Positions 1 to 7,324 of a stretch of 64,000 nt of DNA are shown one piece after another (the stretch's first letter is position 1; each line of letters starts with the position of its first letter). Under the pieces are notes generated by a model, which saw nothing but the letters and a program-made list of their open reading frames with translations, was not told the DNA's origin and did not search any database. The DNA lies in contig NZ_CP107052.1 in the NCBI RefSeq assembly GCF_025736875.1, forward strand, positions 484,001 to 548,000, in the 5' to 3' direction. This stretch comes from Candidatus Kirkpatrickella diaphorinae. Its GTDB lineage: Bacteria > Pseudomonadota > Alphaproteobacteria > Acetobacterales > Acetobacteraceae. Made by a program: the position numbers and the translations under genes.

Positions 1-503
1 GCGAGGAAAAAGACATTATCCGGTGCCTGTGAGGCATCCAGCGCAATAATGGCGCAGGTATAGCCAGCGAGTGTCATGGCATAGGCGCGGTAAGAGCTGA
101 AAAAAGTTGCCAACCCGGCGCATGATCCGACCCATATCGCCAAAGCGGGGAAAAAGAGCCAAGGCTCCTGCGGGAATGCGGCAATTAAAAGGACGCTGGC
201 CACGCCCCCCAATAAAGTGCCCGCCAGGCGCCATCGCGCTTTGGAAAGACTTTCCCCGCGCGTGGCCTGCGCAACGGCCCAGACGGTAGAGGGCGCCCAA
301 ACCGGGCTGTCCAGCTCCATCCAGAGGGCGATCGCCAGGGCAAAAAGGGCTGCGATCGTGTTGCGGAAAGCAAATTCAACGGCTTGCGGCGATGGGGCGT
401 AAAGCCATCTCCATCGGGCGCGGAAATCGGGGCCGGTCGCAAGGTGCCAACCGCGCCCTAATCGGGTGGCGCATTGTAAGAAAAATCGTTCAGCCACCGT
501 CAC
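1..503 (-). CDS. FUSC-family inner-membrane transporter (partial, N-terminal part)
   Basis: The minus-strand frame is open from a GTG at 503 to the window edge, giving 167 N-terminal residues; the C-terminus lies outside. Residues from about 50 onward alternate hydrophobic spans with short polar loops, including NTIAALFALAIALWMEL, then PVWAPSTVWAVAQATRGES and a glycine-rich span (LAGTLLGGVASVLLIAAF). That arrangement matches the first half of the fusaric-acid-resistance (FUSC, PF04632) family, inner-membrane exporters of aromatic acids. An AGGAAC motif lies about 7 bases upstream of the GTG. The gene follows the UdgX gene on the same strand after a 153-base gap. The substrate cannot be read from the sequence. 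The family call is from remembered motifs and gene shape. Confidence 0.6.
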   Translation of the reverse strand, partial: MTVAERFFLQCATRLGRGWHLATGPDFRARWRWLYAPSPQAVEFAFRNTIAALFALAIALWMELDSPVWAPSTVWAVAQATRGESLSKARWRLAGTLLGGVASVLLIAAFPQEPWLFFPALAIWVGSCAGLATFFSSYRAYAMTLAGYTCAIIALDASQAPDNVFFL

Positions 504-656
504 GCGTGGTTCCTGCCTAAAAATGCGTGCGTCAAAGAACGTCCCCCCACTTGTTGGGAATGACGTACTCCATTGCACAATGAAGCATTGAACGCAGCTT
601 TAGAACGGACATTGTCCCACAACAGGATATATAAAATCCTTCAATGTCGCGTCAAT

Positions 657-2000
657 TTAAGTTGGATGAAGCTGCGTCTCGCTTTGGGCGGTAGCATCGG
701 CAACGAGTCGCAGATCTGAAAGAAAACGGCGTTTTTCAAAATCCTGGGAAGCGCGGTCCTGGATGCGCAGAAGATAGGATGGGTGCACGGTGATGAGCGC
801 CTCACAATTTCCGAGACGGAAAAATCGTGAGCGCTCCCGATTAACGGTGACGGGACGACCCAACATCGCTGAAGCGGCGGAGGCGCCAAGCAGGATGATG
901 TGCGTCGGTGCAATGAGCGATATTTCCTGCGAGAGCCAGGGGTGACATTGATGAATATGGATGAGGTCCGGTTTCTGATGGAGGCGGCGCCCATATCGGT
1001 GTACGAAACGGAAATGTTTAACAGAATTCGTGACATAAAGGCGCGCCCGCTCAAGCCCGACCTCGCGCAGATTCTGGTCCAGCAGGGCACCGGCAGGCCC
1101 GACGAAGGGGCGACCGGAGAGATCTTCCTGATCACCCGGCTGCTCGCCGATCAGCATGATTTTTGCGTCAAGGCGGCCTTCCCCGAAGACGGTCCGCGTG
1201 CCGATGTCACAAAGGTCACAGGCTGCGCAATCCACCGCATGTGCCCGAAGCTGCGCGAAACGACTTTCACGATTCGGCTCAGGCGCCTTTGACGCACCCG
1301 CATGATGTTGCGTCATAGGCGTGTCGGGGATGACAGAGGGAATGGTTTTAACTGGCAGTCGAAGTTGGGGAAGTTGCGCCCAATACCCTGATCCGAAAGC
1401 AATCTCTGGTTGAAACTTTTCATTCTGCGCTTTAAGTCCCCCTCGGGAGAAGAATAACGCACTTCCCGTCCATCGAATCGTAACTGTGTCACCTGAAACA
1501 ACCCAAGGAGAGGGGATCATGCGCGTTAAAGTCGCGGCCTGACCTGTGAAGATACGATGGCCCCGCATGTCGAATACAGGTTGTATTGACCGGTCAGGCG
1601 CTGTTTCCCCGCCAGAAAGTGCCAATTTTACAAAAGATTCACGGAAGCGCAGCACAGCCGCGCGACCAGCCTGGATGAGAGCCTCGATTTTCGGGGTCAG
1701 GGCGGCAATCTGGGCGTCATCCTGCTGGTGCAACGCCATGACAAAGGTGTAGAGCGTCTCAAAACGATGTGAATCCTGCGCGTGAAACGCTTCCTGCAAT
1801 TGCACATATCTTTGACGCGTTATTTTGAATGGCGAGGTGTTTTGTTCTGTCGAATCAAGGTTCTGACGTTGAAAAAGATCATCAGGAGGGTTAACGATCC
1901 AGTTGATATTGCGGGAATTAACACCGGCGGAAACATGCTTCCGGGTGGCGTCACGCCATGACCGGAAGTCATCGTGATGAGCAAGTGTCACGTCAAACAT
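657..2000 (-). CDS. UdgX-family uracil-DNA glycosylase/binding protein with N-terminal DUF4130 domain
   Basis: The protein has 447 residues. Residues 1-215 resemble the DUF4130 domain that is often fused to UdgX. Residues 250-435 are a family 4/5-like uracil-DNA glycosylase with GEQPGDQED (285-293), TNSVKHFRF (324-332) and HPSYLLR (406-412). Cysteines C258, C261, C264 and C352 are candidates for the iron-sulfur ligands. UdgX excises uracil and stays covalently linked to the abasic site through a histidine in the KRRIH loop. Here the loop reads GRRLH (337-341), so the histidine is kept but two positions differ. The DUF4130 part seems to lack about 30 residues between SRGG (185-188) and YWAQLP (206-211). 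The usual radical-SAM partner gene is not adjacent. The start is ATG, with AAAGG upstream. Confidence 0.8.
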   Translation of the reverse strand: MFDVTLAHHDDFRSWRDATRKHVSAGVNSRNINWIVNPPDDLFQRQNLDSTEQNTSPFKITRQRYVQLQEAFHAQDSHRFETLYTFVMALHQQDDAQIAALTPKIEALIQAGRAAVLRFRESFVKLALSGGETAPDRSIQPVFDMRGHRIFTGQAATLTRMIPSPWVVSGDTVTIRWTGSALFFSRGGLKAQNEKFQPEIAFGSGYWAQLPQLRLPVKTIPSVIPDTPMTQHHAGASKAPEPNRESRFAQLRAHAVDCAACDLCDIGTRTVFGEGRLDAKIMLIGEQPGDQEDLSGRPFVGPAGALLDQNLREVGLERARLYVTNSVKHFRFVHRYGRRLHQKPDLIHIHQCHPWLSQEISLIAPTHIILLGASAASAMLGRPVTVNRERSRFFRLGNCEALITVHPSYLLRIQDRASQDFEKRRFLSDLRLVADATAQSETQLHPT

Positions 2001-2111
2001 ATTGTTATTAACCTTTCATCCAGATGTGACCGGAAAATCTCCGCACTATAATTTTTTTTAATAAAATAAGAATATCTTCCGAAATACTTAATAACCGCTT
2101 TTCTCTCAGTG

Positions 2112-2127
2112 AGCGATTGGCATCGCT
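2112..2127. repeat. Inverted repeat AGCGAT-4-ATCGCT
   Basis: Two perfect 6-bp arms flank a 4-base spacer in the UdgX/MucR intergenic region. It could be an operator half-site pair or a small hairpin; no regulator can be assigned. Confidence 0.35.
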
Positions 2128-2145
2128 GTTGTGCAGTTTGATGAG

Positions 2146-2251
2146 GCATTAACGATCATTGACGAATTTCAACCGGTAGAAGCTTTTGAGACGTGCGAAT
2201 CAGAGTTTCTTTTTTTTTGTAATTCCTGTAGGATTAACAGCATTAACGATC
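2146..2251. repeat. Direct repeat GCATTAACGATC, two copies 94 bases apart
   Basis: The identical 12-base word occurs at 2146-2157 and 2240-2251. The spacing is close to nine helical turns, so both copies would face the same side of the DNA. This would suit a protein binding at two sites upstream of the MucR-family gene; that function is inferred. Confidence 0.4.
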
Positions 2252-2310
2252 CTCTCGTAAGGCATCGGGGCACATTTGAAGCCGATATTTTGTAGCAACT
2301 TCTTTATCAT

Positions 2311-2329
2311 GGGAACGTTCTGAGTTCCC
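2311..2329. promoter_or_regulatory. Inverted repeat GGGAAC-7-GTTCCC in the MucR leader
   Basis: Perfect 6-bp arms with a 7-base spacer end 28 bases before the ATG of the MucR-family gene, followed by an A-rich stretch. It could be an operator or a 5' UTR hairpin. Confidence 0.4.
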
Positions 2330-2357
2330 GAGTAAAAAACCAGACCAGGGTAAATAA

Positions 2358-2846
2358 ATGTCCGAGCATGACAACAATAAAGCTCTCCTTGAGCTTACAG
2401 TGAAAATCGTCTCTTCACATGTTGCAAATAACCCCGTGACAAGTGAAGATCTGCCTTCGATGATTAAACGCGTCTATGAAGCCCTTCGCGGGGCCGGCGC
2501 CGTTGAAGCAGAGCCAGAGCGTCCGCAGCCAGCTGTGCCGATCAAACGCTCGGTATTTCCGGATTACATCGTGTGTCTGGAAGACGGCAAGAAGCTCAAG
2601 ATGCTGAAGCGCCACCTTCAGAGCGCTTATGGCATGAGCCCGGAACAATATCGTGAGCGTTGGGGCCTGCCGGCGGACTACCCCCTGGTTGCGCCGAATT
2701 ACGCGGAGCGTCGCTCACATCTCGCGCGCGAGATCGGGCTCGGTCGCAAAATAAACGCCAATCTTGACGTTTCCGGCCGGAAAGATCGTGCCCTCGGTAA
2801 TGAGAATGAGGGTGGCACAGGTCGGTCAGGCCGCAAACGCGCTTAA
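2358..2846 (+). CDS. MucR/Ros-family transcriptional regulator
   Basis: The protein has 162 residues. The conserved MucR/Ros core spans residues 65-125, with IVCLEDGKKLKMLKRHL (71-87) followed by GMSPEQYRERW (92-102). MucR/Ros proteins are global regulators of exopolysaccharide, motility and cell-cycle genes in Alphaproteobacteria. They bind AT-rich targets through a prokaryotic zinc-finger-like fold. Here C73 and H86 align with ligand positions, but the second cysteine of the classical Ros finger is replaced, as in many MucR proteins, so metal binding is uncertain. The basic C-terminal tail (RSGRKRA) may contact DNA. CAGGG lies about 11 bases upstream of the ATG. The gene stands alone between two long intergenic regions. 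Confidence 0.88.
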   Translation: MSEHDNNKALLELTVKIVSSHVANNPVTSEDLPSMIKRVYEALRGAGAVEAEPERPQPAVPIKRSVFPDYIVCLEDGKKLKMLKRHLQSAYGMSPEQYRERWGLPADYPLVAPNYAERRSHLAREIGLGRKINANLDVSGRKDRALGNENEGGTGRSGRKRA

Positions 2847-3214
2847 TATAGAGTAGGTCGTCGCTTCTCCTCCGGCGGTGCGTCAGGCGCCGGGAGGAGT
2901 ATGTGACTTATTTGCAACTTACACGCGAAGAAATAGCTCGGATTTCGCCTGTCGCGAGAAGAATTACTTATTTTCTGAGCATAAAAAATGCGGTAATTTG
3001 AGCTCGTTAAGCAGAGTTCATACATCCATTCGCGTCCGAGTGGGGCTACCGTTAACTGTCTTTAAATCTTTATCTCCTCGACAATAAGCGTGCGGTAGAT
3101 TTATCAAAGCGAGCCGCATCGAGCAATTTTTACTGGGCTGGGTCTCGACATGCCCGGAGTTGCTCGGTGTTTTTGGTGGTTGCGCGATGCCGTTATTTGT
3201 CAGGAGGGGGGAGC
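2847..3214. other. Gene-poor 368-base region before ihfB
   Basis: No full gene is supported here. The first part carries a short open frame (2852-2998) that looks like a degraded Crp/FNR helix-turn-helix, listed separately. The rest is AT-rich around 2980-3100 and then leads into the ihfB ribosome-binding site. The ihfB promoter must lie in it, but I found no clear -35/-10 pair. Confidence 0.4.
2903..3001 (+). pseudogene. Possible relic of a Crp/FNR-type helix-turn-helix (or unrecognised small ORF)
   Basis: A GTG at 2903 opens a 32-codon frame containing YLQLTREEIARI and ending KNAVI. The frame stays open upstream to 2852, with arginine- and leucine-rich codons. The pattern resembles the recognition-helix region of Crp/FNR proteins (LPLTR.EIADYLGLT..TVSR......GLI), but several residues of the turn and second helix seem to be missing. 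AGGAG lies only 3 bases before the GTG, too close for good initiation. It may be a decayed FNR/FixK C-terminus, a chance frame or a microprotein; the resemblance is by eye. Confidence 0.2.
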
Positions 3215-3499
3215 ATGACGAGATCTGAGCTTATCGCACTGCTGAGTGAAGCATACCCGCAGCTTACAACCCGAGATATAGAGCGCATTGTGCAGACGCT
3301 TTTTTCCGAGATTGTTTCCGCCCTTGCACGCGGGGACCGGGTGGAACTGCGCGGTTTCGGGGCTTTTGGCGTCAAAAAACGCGGTGCCCGGCTGGGTCGT
3401 AATCCCAAAACGGGTGAGGCCGTCGAAATCGATCAAAAATATGTCTCATTTTTCAAAACCGGAAAAGAACTCCGGGAGCGTATCAACGCCAAAGGTTGA
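3215..3499 (+). CDS. ihfB: Integration host factor subunit beta
   Basis: The protein has 94 residues, the usual IHF-beta length. It bends DNA sharply as a heterodimer with IHF-alpha, whose gene is at 15899-16222 in this window. The beta-arm segment [20 protein letters not shown] (47-66), followed by TGE, and the N-terminal [10 protein letters not shown] are typical. The ATG at 3215 was chosen over an in-frame upstream start because AGGAGGGGGG lies just before it and the family begins at this methionine. In many proteobacteria ihfB follows rpsA; here it stands alone, convergent with lsrB. Confidence 0.93.
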   Translation: MTRSELIALLSEAYPQLTTRDIERIVQTLFSEIVSALARGDRVELRGFGAFGVKKRGARLGRNPKTGEAVEIDQKYVSFFKTGKELRERINAKG

Positions 3500-3513
3500 G
3501 TAAGGCGATGACG

Positions 3514-3571
3514 CAACCTCTCATCAAGACAATGTCAGAAACTCAGATTTCAAGACTTGTATGAGAGGTTG
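3514..3571. terminator. Inverted repeat spanning the ihfB/lsrB convergent 3' ends
   Basis: Arms CAACCTCTCAT (3514-3524) and ATGAGAGGTTG (3561-3571) are perfect complements. The pairing can continue through CAAG/CTTG with one bulged base. The right arm and part of the loop lie inside the last codons of lsrB. There is no strong T-run after either arm, so it may act as a shared transcript-end hairpin rather than a classical intrinsic terminator. Confidence 0.45.
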
Positions 3572-4499
3572 ATTCGGCAACTGTCGATACATTGCAGGCG
3601 TCGTCACCCCCGATATTCCCGAGACTGATTTCATTTAATAGAAAATTGCGCAACATGATGAGCCGCATCGAGGCTTTCAGATTCTGCGGGTAGACAAGGT
3701 AAAGCTCAAGCGCTGGGACAGGATGTTCCGGGACAAGGCGCACGAGTTGAGGGTATGATGCCGCCACATAACTCGGCATCGCGCCAACGCCCAACCCTTT
3801 TGAGATCGCCTCCGCCATCGCCGGGTAGCTGTTAACTTCCAGATGACTGCGGGAGGGCATGTGCTGTCGTTTGCAAAGCGCCTTACGAAGCCAGTTTGCG
3901 TGCGGCAACATAAGCGGATCACCTGAAAAACTGATGACTTGATGTTGTGCAAGGTCGCGGAAATGGCGCGGGATGCGCTTATCCGCCAGGTAATTCTGAC
4001 TCGCATACACTGGTATTGAGAATGTCGCGAGGTGCCTTTGAATCAGGTCAGGTTGACGCGGCGGATGCACGCGTATGGCGACATCGGCCTCACGCTGGTT
4101 CAGATCGAGATCTGTGTCATCAAGTAAGACCTGGATATCAATCTCAGGTTGTTGAACGAAAAACCGTTCCAATCGTGGGATGAGCCAGTAAAGGCCGAAT
4201 TCGGATGTCGTCGTCAGCTTGATGACGCCCGTCGCTTTTGCGGTGCTGTCACGCAACGATTCCTGCGTGGTGATGAGTTTCTCGAAAACCTCCCGCACTG
4301 TGGCGGCAAGGGTTTCACCCTGTTCCGTCAGGACCAGGCCCCGCGCGCGACGGTTGAAAAGCTGAACCCGCAAATCATCCTCCAGAGAGGAGATCTGCCG
4401 CGAAACAGTGGATTGGCTTAATTCCAGTTTTTCACCCGCATGGGTGAAGGAGCCCGCCTCAACCACAGCGAAAAAGATGCGCAGCTTGTCCCAGTCCAC
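3543..4499 (-). CDS. lsrB: LysR-family regulator, LsrB-like
   Basis: The protein has 318 residues, with a LysR winged helix at residues 1-60 (MDWDKLRIFFAVVEAGSFTHA) and a substrate-binding effector domain from about 90 to 290. It lies downstream of trxB on the same strand, with lrp divergent. This lrp/trxB-lsrB order is known from rhizobia, where LsrB is a redox-responsive regulator of oxidative-stress and envelope genes. Only C209 and C302 are present, fewer cysteines than I recall in the rhizobial protein, so cysteine sensing is uncertain. The start is GTG, with GGGGAAGAGA just upstream. The name rests on family plus neighbourhood. Confidence 0.75.
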   Translation of the reverse strand: MDWDKLRIFFAVVEAGSFTHAGEKLELSQSTVSRQISSLEDDLRVQLFNRRARGLVLTEQGETLAATVREVFEKLITTQESLRDSTAKATGVIKLTTTSEFGLYWLIPRLERFFVQQPEIDIQVLLDDTDLDLNQREADVAIRVHPPRQPDLIQRHLATFSIPVYASQNYLADKRIPRHFRDLAQHQVISFSGDPLMLPHANWLRKALCKRQHMPSRSHLEVNSYPAMAEAISKGLGVGAMPSYVAASYPQLVRLVPEHPVPALELYLVYPQNLKASMRLIMLRNFLLNEISLGNIGGDDACNVSTVAESTSHTSLEI

Positions 4500-4643
4500 T
4501 CTCTTCCCCCACGCAAACTCTTCATGAAAAACCGGAATATGACCCGCTTCGGCCTATGCGTTTGATCATAATGATACGTCAATAGGTGCGTGGCCGGTCG
4601 CTGCCGAAGCGGAACATATTTCTCGTAAGCCGTGTAGAGAAAG

Positions 4644-5600
4644 TCACGATTCACCCGCAATGAAACGCTCAGCCTCTAAAGCGGCCATGCAGCCTGTGCC
4701 CGCTGCGGTGACAGCCTGCCGAAAAACCCTGTCCTGCACATCACCTGCCGCGAAAATTCCGGGGCGGGATGTGCGCGTTGAGCCGGGGGGCGTCGTGATA
4801 TAGCCCTCAGCGTCACAACTCACAAAGTCCAGAAACGGTGCCGTATTCGGTTGATGGCCGATCGCGATGAAAACACCATCAACTGCCAGGGTCTCCAACG
4901 TGTTCTTCTGAAGATTTTTCAGGCGAAGCCCGCTGACAGTGGGCGGTGTTCCGTCCGAAAGAATGTCATCGACGCTGCGATTCCATAAAATGTCGATTTT
5001 CGGATCCGCGAAAAGCCGCTCCTGCATGATGCGTTCCGCGCGTAACGTGTCGCGTCGATGGATGAGGGTCACTTTATCCGCATGACGTGTCAGATAGAGG
5101 GCCTCCTCAACCGCCGTATTTCCGCCACCAATGACTGCAACATGCTTACCGCGAAAGAAAAACCCGTCACATGTAGCACAGGCGGACACGCCAGCCCCTT
5201 GCAGCCGCGTTTCGGAGGGGAGGCCGAGCCATTTTGCCTGTGCGCCAGTCGCGATGACAGCCGTTTTAGCGAGATAAACATCCCCGGAATCGCCTGTGAA
5301 GCGAAAGCGCAAGGGTTTATCGTCGCCAAGATCCTCACATGTGGTGACGAGATCCGTCACCATGCGGGTCCCCACAGTTTCAGCCTGGGCGTGCATCTGC
5401 TCCATCAGCCATGGCCCCTGAATGGGCGCTGCGAAGCCAGGATAATTTTCAACATCGGTTGTGATGGTCAATTGCCCGCCAGGTTGTAGACCCGTCACCA
5501 ATATCGGCTTAAGATTGGCACGCGCGGCGTAAATCGCAGCTGTATAACCGGCGGGCCCTGCGCCAATCACGATAAGGTCCGTTTCATATTTACGCGTCAT
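4644..5600 (-). CDS. trxB: Thioredoxin-disulfide reductase
   Basis: The protein has 318 residues and is a soluble FAD enzyme that passes electrons from NADPH to thioredoxin. Visible features are the FAD Rossmann motif GAGPAG (13-18), the redox-active CATC (141-144), the NADPH-binding GGGNTA (158-163) and a C-terminal GDVQD-type FAD motif. All catalytic residues are present and the length is normal. It is 144 bases upstream of lsrB on the same strand and divergent from lrp. Oxidative-stress control through LsrB is plausible from known alphaproteobacterial examples but is not shown here. Confidence 0.96.
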   Translation of the reverse strand: MTRKYETDLIVIGAGPAGYTAAIYAARANLKPILVTGLQPGGQLTITTDVENYPGFAAPIQGPWLMEQMHAQAETVGTRMVTDLVTTCEDLGDDKPLRFRFTGDSGDVYLAKTAVIATGAQAKWLGLPSETRLQGAGVSACATCDGFFFRGKHVAVIGGGNTAVEEALYLTRHADKVTLIHRRDTLRAERIMQERLFADPKIDILWNRSVDDILSDGTPPTVSGLRLKNLQKNTLETLAVDGVFIAIGHQPNTAPFLDFVSCDAEGYITTPPGSTRTSRPGIFAAGDVQDRVFRQAVTAAGTGCMAALEAERFIAGES

Positions 5601-5720
5601 GCTCTCTTACCCATAAAATTGTCTATCGCATTCAAACTGTGGCTCTTCACCCATAATCCAGATATAGAGAATTCGAACGAAACACCAAACGGAGTTTCAG
5701 AGGAAGTTTACTGGCATTCT

Positions 5721-6233
5721 ATGACGCGACATGATTCCGATACGTATAAGGCAATCGCACCCTCCCCAATAGATGAACATGCGCTGGACGCGACCGACCT
5801 TCGAATTGTTGGGGAATTGCAGATTCATGGTCGCATGACCAACGTTGAACTCGCGCGTCGCACGGGGCTCTCCGCGCCCCCATGTCTCAGGCGAGTCCGA
5901 CGGTTGGAGGAACTGGGCATCCTCAAGGGGTATCATGCCGATGTGGATGTTGAGAAGCTCGGCTGGCCCATCACTTTTTTTGCGCTGATCGGGCTTGAAA
6001 GTCAGAAGGGCGCCGCGCTGGAAGATTTTGAGGGTCGGGTCGCGGATTGGGATGAAGTGCGCGAATGTCACATGATTCGCGGCGGCGGCGATTTTCTGCT
6101 GCGCCTCATCGCGCGTGACCCTAATCATCAGAACGAACTCACCCGCCGCCTGACGGATCTGGACGCCGTCGCGCGTGTCGTCACCCTGCAGACAATCCGC
6201 ACCAGCCTCAGCCGGGCCGGAATTCCTCTATGA
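5721..6233 (+). CDS. lrp: Lrp/AsnC-family transcriptional regulator
   Basis: From the ATG at 5721 the protein has 170 residues. The N-terminal AsnC helix-turn-helix includes DLRIVGELQIHGRMTNVELA and SAPPCLRRVRRLEELGIL. The C-terminal RAM ligand-sensing domain includes CHMIRGGGDFLLRL. It probably acts as an oligomer that senses amino acids. An upstream in-frame ATG at 5619 would add 34 residues unlike the family, so 5721 is preferred, although the AGGAAG motif sits 14 bases away. The stop overlaps the next ATG by 4 bases, which couples this regulator to the glycosyltransferase pair downstream. It is divergent from trxB. Confidence 0.88.
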   Translation: MTRHDSDTYKAIAPSPIDEHALDATDLRIVGELQIHGRMTNVELARRTGLSAPPCLRRVRRLEELGILKGYHADVDVEKLGWPITFFALIGLESQKGAALEDFEGRVADWDEVRECHMIRGGGDFLLRLIARDPNHQNELTRRLTDLDAVARVVTLQTIRTSLSRAGIPL

Positions 6234-7324
6234 CGGCGCGCCCGCCGGTCGAACTTTCCATTATCGTGCCCTGTTTCAATGAGGCGGGGAATATCCAGCT
6301 TTTTTACAATGCGATCTGCAGGGTTCTCACCGATATGGCGTGGGAAATTATCTTTGTGGATGATGACTCGCCGGATGGGACGTCCCGGATCGTGGCCTCC
6401 ATCGCGCAGCAGGATGCGCGTGTCCGGTTGGTGCGCCGCGTTGAACGGCGCGGGCTTTCATCGGCGGTGATAGAAGGTGTGCTGGCCTCCACCGCGCCGC
6501 TACTCGTCGTCATGGACGGCGATATGCAGCATGACGAATCCATCCTTCCGCAGATGATCGCACCCCTCCGGGAGAATCGTCAGGATATAATGGTCGCCAG
6601 CCGCCATATGGAGGGCGGTGACAGTGCGGGGCTGGCCCATCGGGGGCGGCATCTCCTTTCCCGCACCGGGATCAAACTTGGCCAGATCTTTCTCAAACAC
6701 CCTTTGACCGACCCGATGAGCGGCTATTTCGCGTTCCGTCGCGACTGTTTCAATCAGGCGCTGCCCAAGCTGACGGGGACGGGGTTCAAAATCCTGCTGG
6801 AAATGATGCTCGCCCTGCCGCGCTCTGTGCGCATGGGTGAGGCGCCTTTCATTTTTCGGGAAAGACATGCGGGTGAGAGCAAATTAGGGCCGATTGTCCT
6901 GTTTCAGTTTCTCGGCATGTTGGTGGAGCGTGTGATCGGCCATATCATTCCGATGCGCTTCTTCGTTTTCGCTTTTGTCGGGGCGCTTGGCATATTGGTC
7001 AATCTGGCCGTGTCAGAAGGGGCGCGTTTTGCCGGGTTAAATTTCGGAGCCAGTCAATTGACCGGCATGATCGCCGCCATCATCACGAATTTTTTCCTGA
7101 ATAACTGCCTGACATATCATGATCGCCCGCTCAAAGGCTGGTTGCGCCTCTCGACGGGTTTCGCGGTTTTCATGGTTGGATGCAGCCTTGGTGCTTACGC
7201 GAATATCGGCGTCGCGGAGATGATCTATCACGCTGATCGGCATTGGAGTCAGGCCAGCGCCGCCGGTGCGGTCATTGGTGTGGTTTGGAATTACGCCGTC
7301 GCCTCCACACTTGTCTGGCGATGA
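6230..7324 (+). CDS. DPM1-like family 2 glycosyltransferase fused to a GtrA membrane domain
   Basis: The protein has 364 residues. Residues 1-235 are a GT2 catalytic domain with DDDSPDGT (44-51) and DGDMQH (96-101), matching polyprenyl-phosphate sugar synthases. Residues 245-360 form about four membrane helices of the GtrA type. The expected reaction is transfer of a sugar from a nucleotide donor to a polyprenyl phosphate at the cytoplasmic face, with GtrA perhaps helping flipping. It overlaps lrp upstream and the ArnT-like gene downstream by 4 bases each, so the lipid-linked sugar is probably consumed by the next enzyme. The sugar is unknown; lipid A or another surface glycan is a reasonable guess. 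Confidence 0.85.
   Translation: MTARPPVELSIIVPCFNEAGNIQLFYNAICRVLTDMAWEIIFVDDDSPDGTSRIVASIAQQDARVRLVRRVERRGLSSAVIEGVLASTAPLLVVMDGDMQHDESILPQMIAPLRENRQDIMVASRHMEGGDSAGLAHRGRHLLSRTGIKLGQIFLKHPLTDPMSGYFAFRRDCFNQALPKLTGTGFKILLEMMLALPRSVRMGEAPFIFRERHAGESKLGPIVLFQFLGMLVERVIGHIIPMRFFVFAFVGALGILVNLAVSEGARFAGLNFGASQLTGMIAAIITNFFLNNCLTYHDRPLKGWLRLSTGFAVFMVGCSLGAYANIGVAEMIYHADRHWSQASAAGAVIGVVWNYAVASTLVWR

Larger units (their letters stand above)
2001..2357. promoter_or_regulatory. AT-rich divergent intergenic region between UdgX and MucR genes
   Basis: This 357-base gap has no convincing ORF and is clearly richer in A and T than the genes beside it. It must hold the promoters of both divergent genes. 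Visible structures are an inverted repeat with 6-bp arms at 2112-2127, a 12-base direct repeat at 2146-2157 and 2240-2251, and an inverted repeat at 2311-2329. MucR/Ros proteins are known to bind AT-rich DNA and often repress their own genes, so autoregulation here is plausible but inferred. I could not pick a strong sigma-70 promoter with confidence. Confidence 0.5.

Noticed and set aside
1313-1700. Possible frameshift in the UdgX gene
   Set aside because: A second frame reads WDGREVRYSSPEG-like residues, but the main frame also aligns with the DUF4130 pattern (SPWVV...VTIRWTGSALFF) and is open throughout, so an in-frame loss of a segment fits better.
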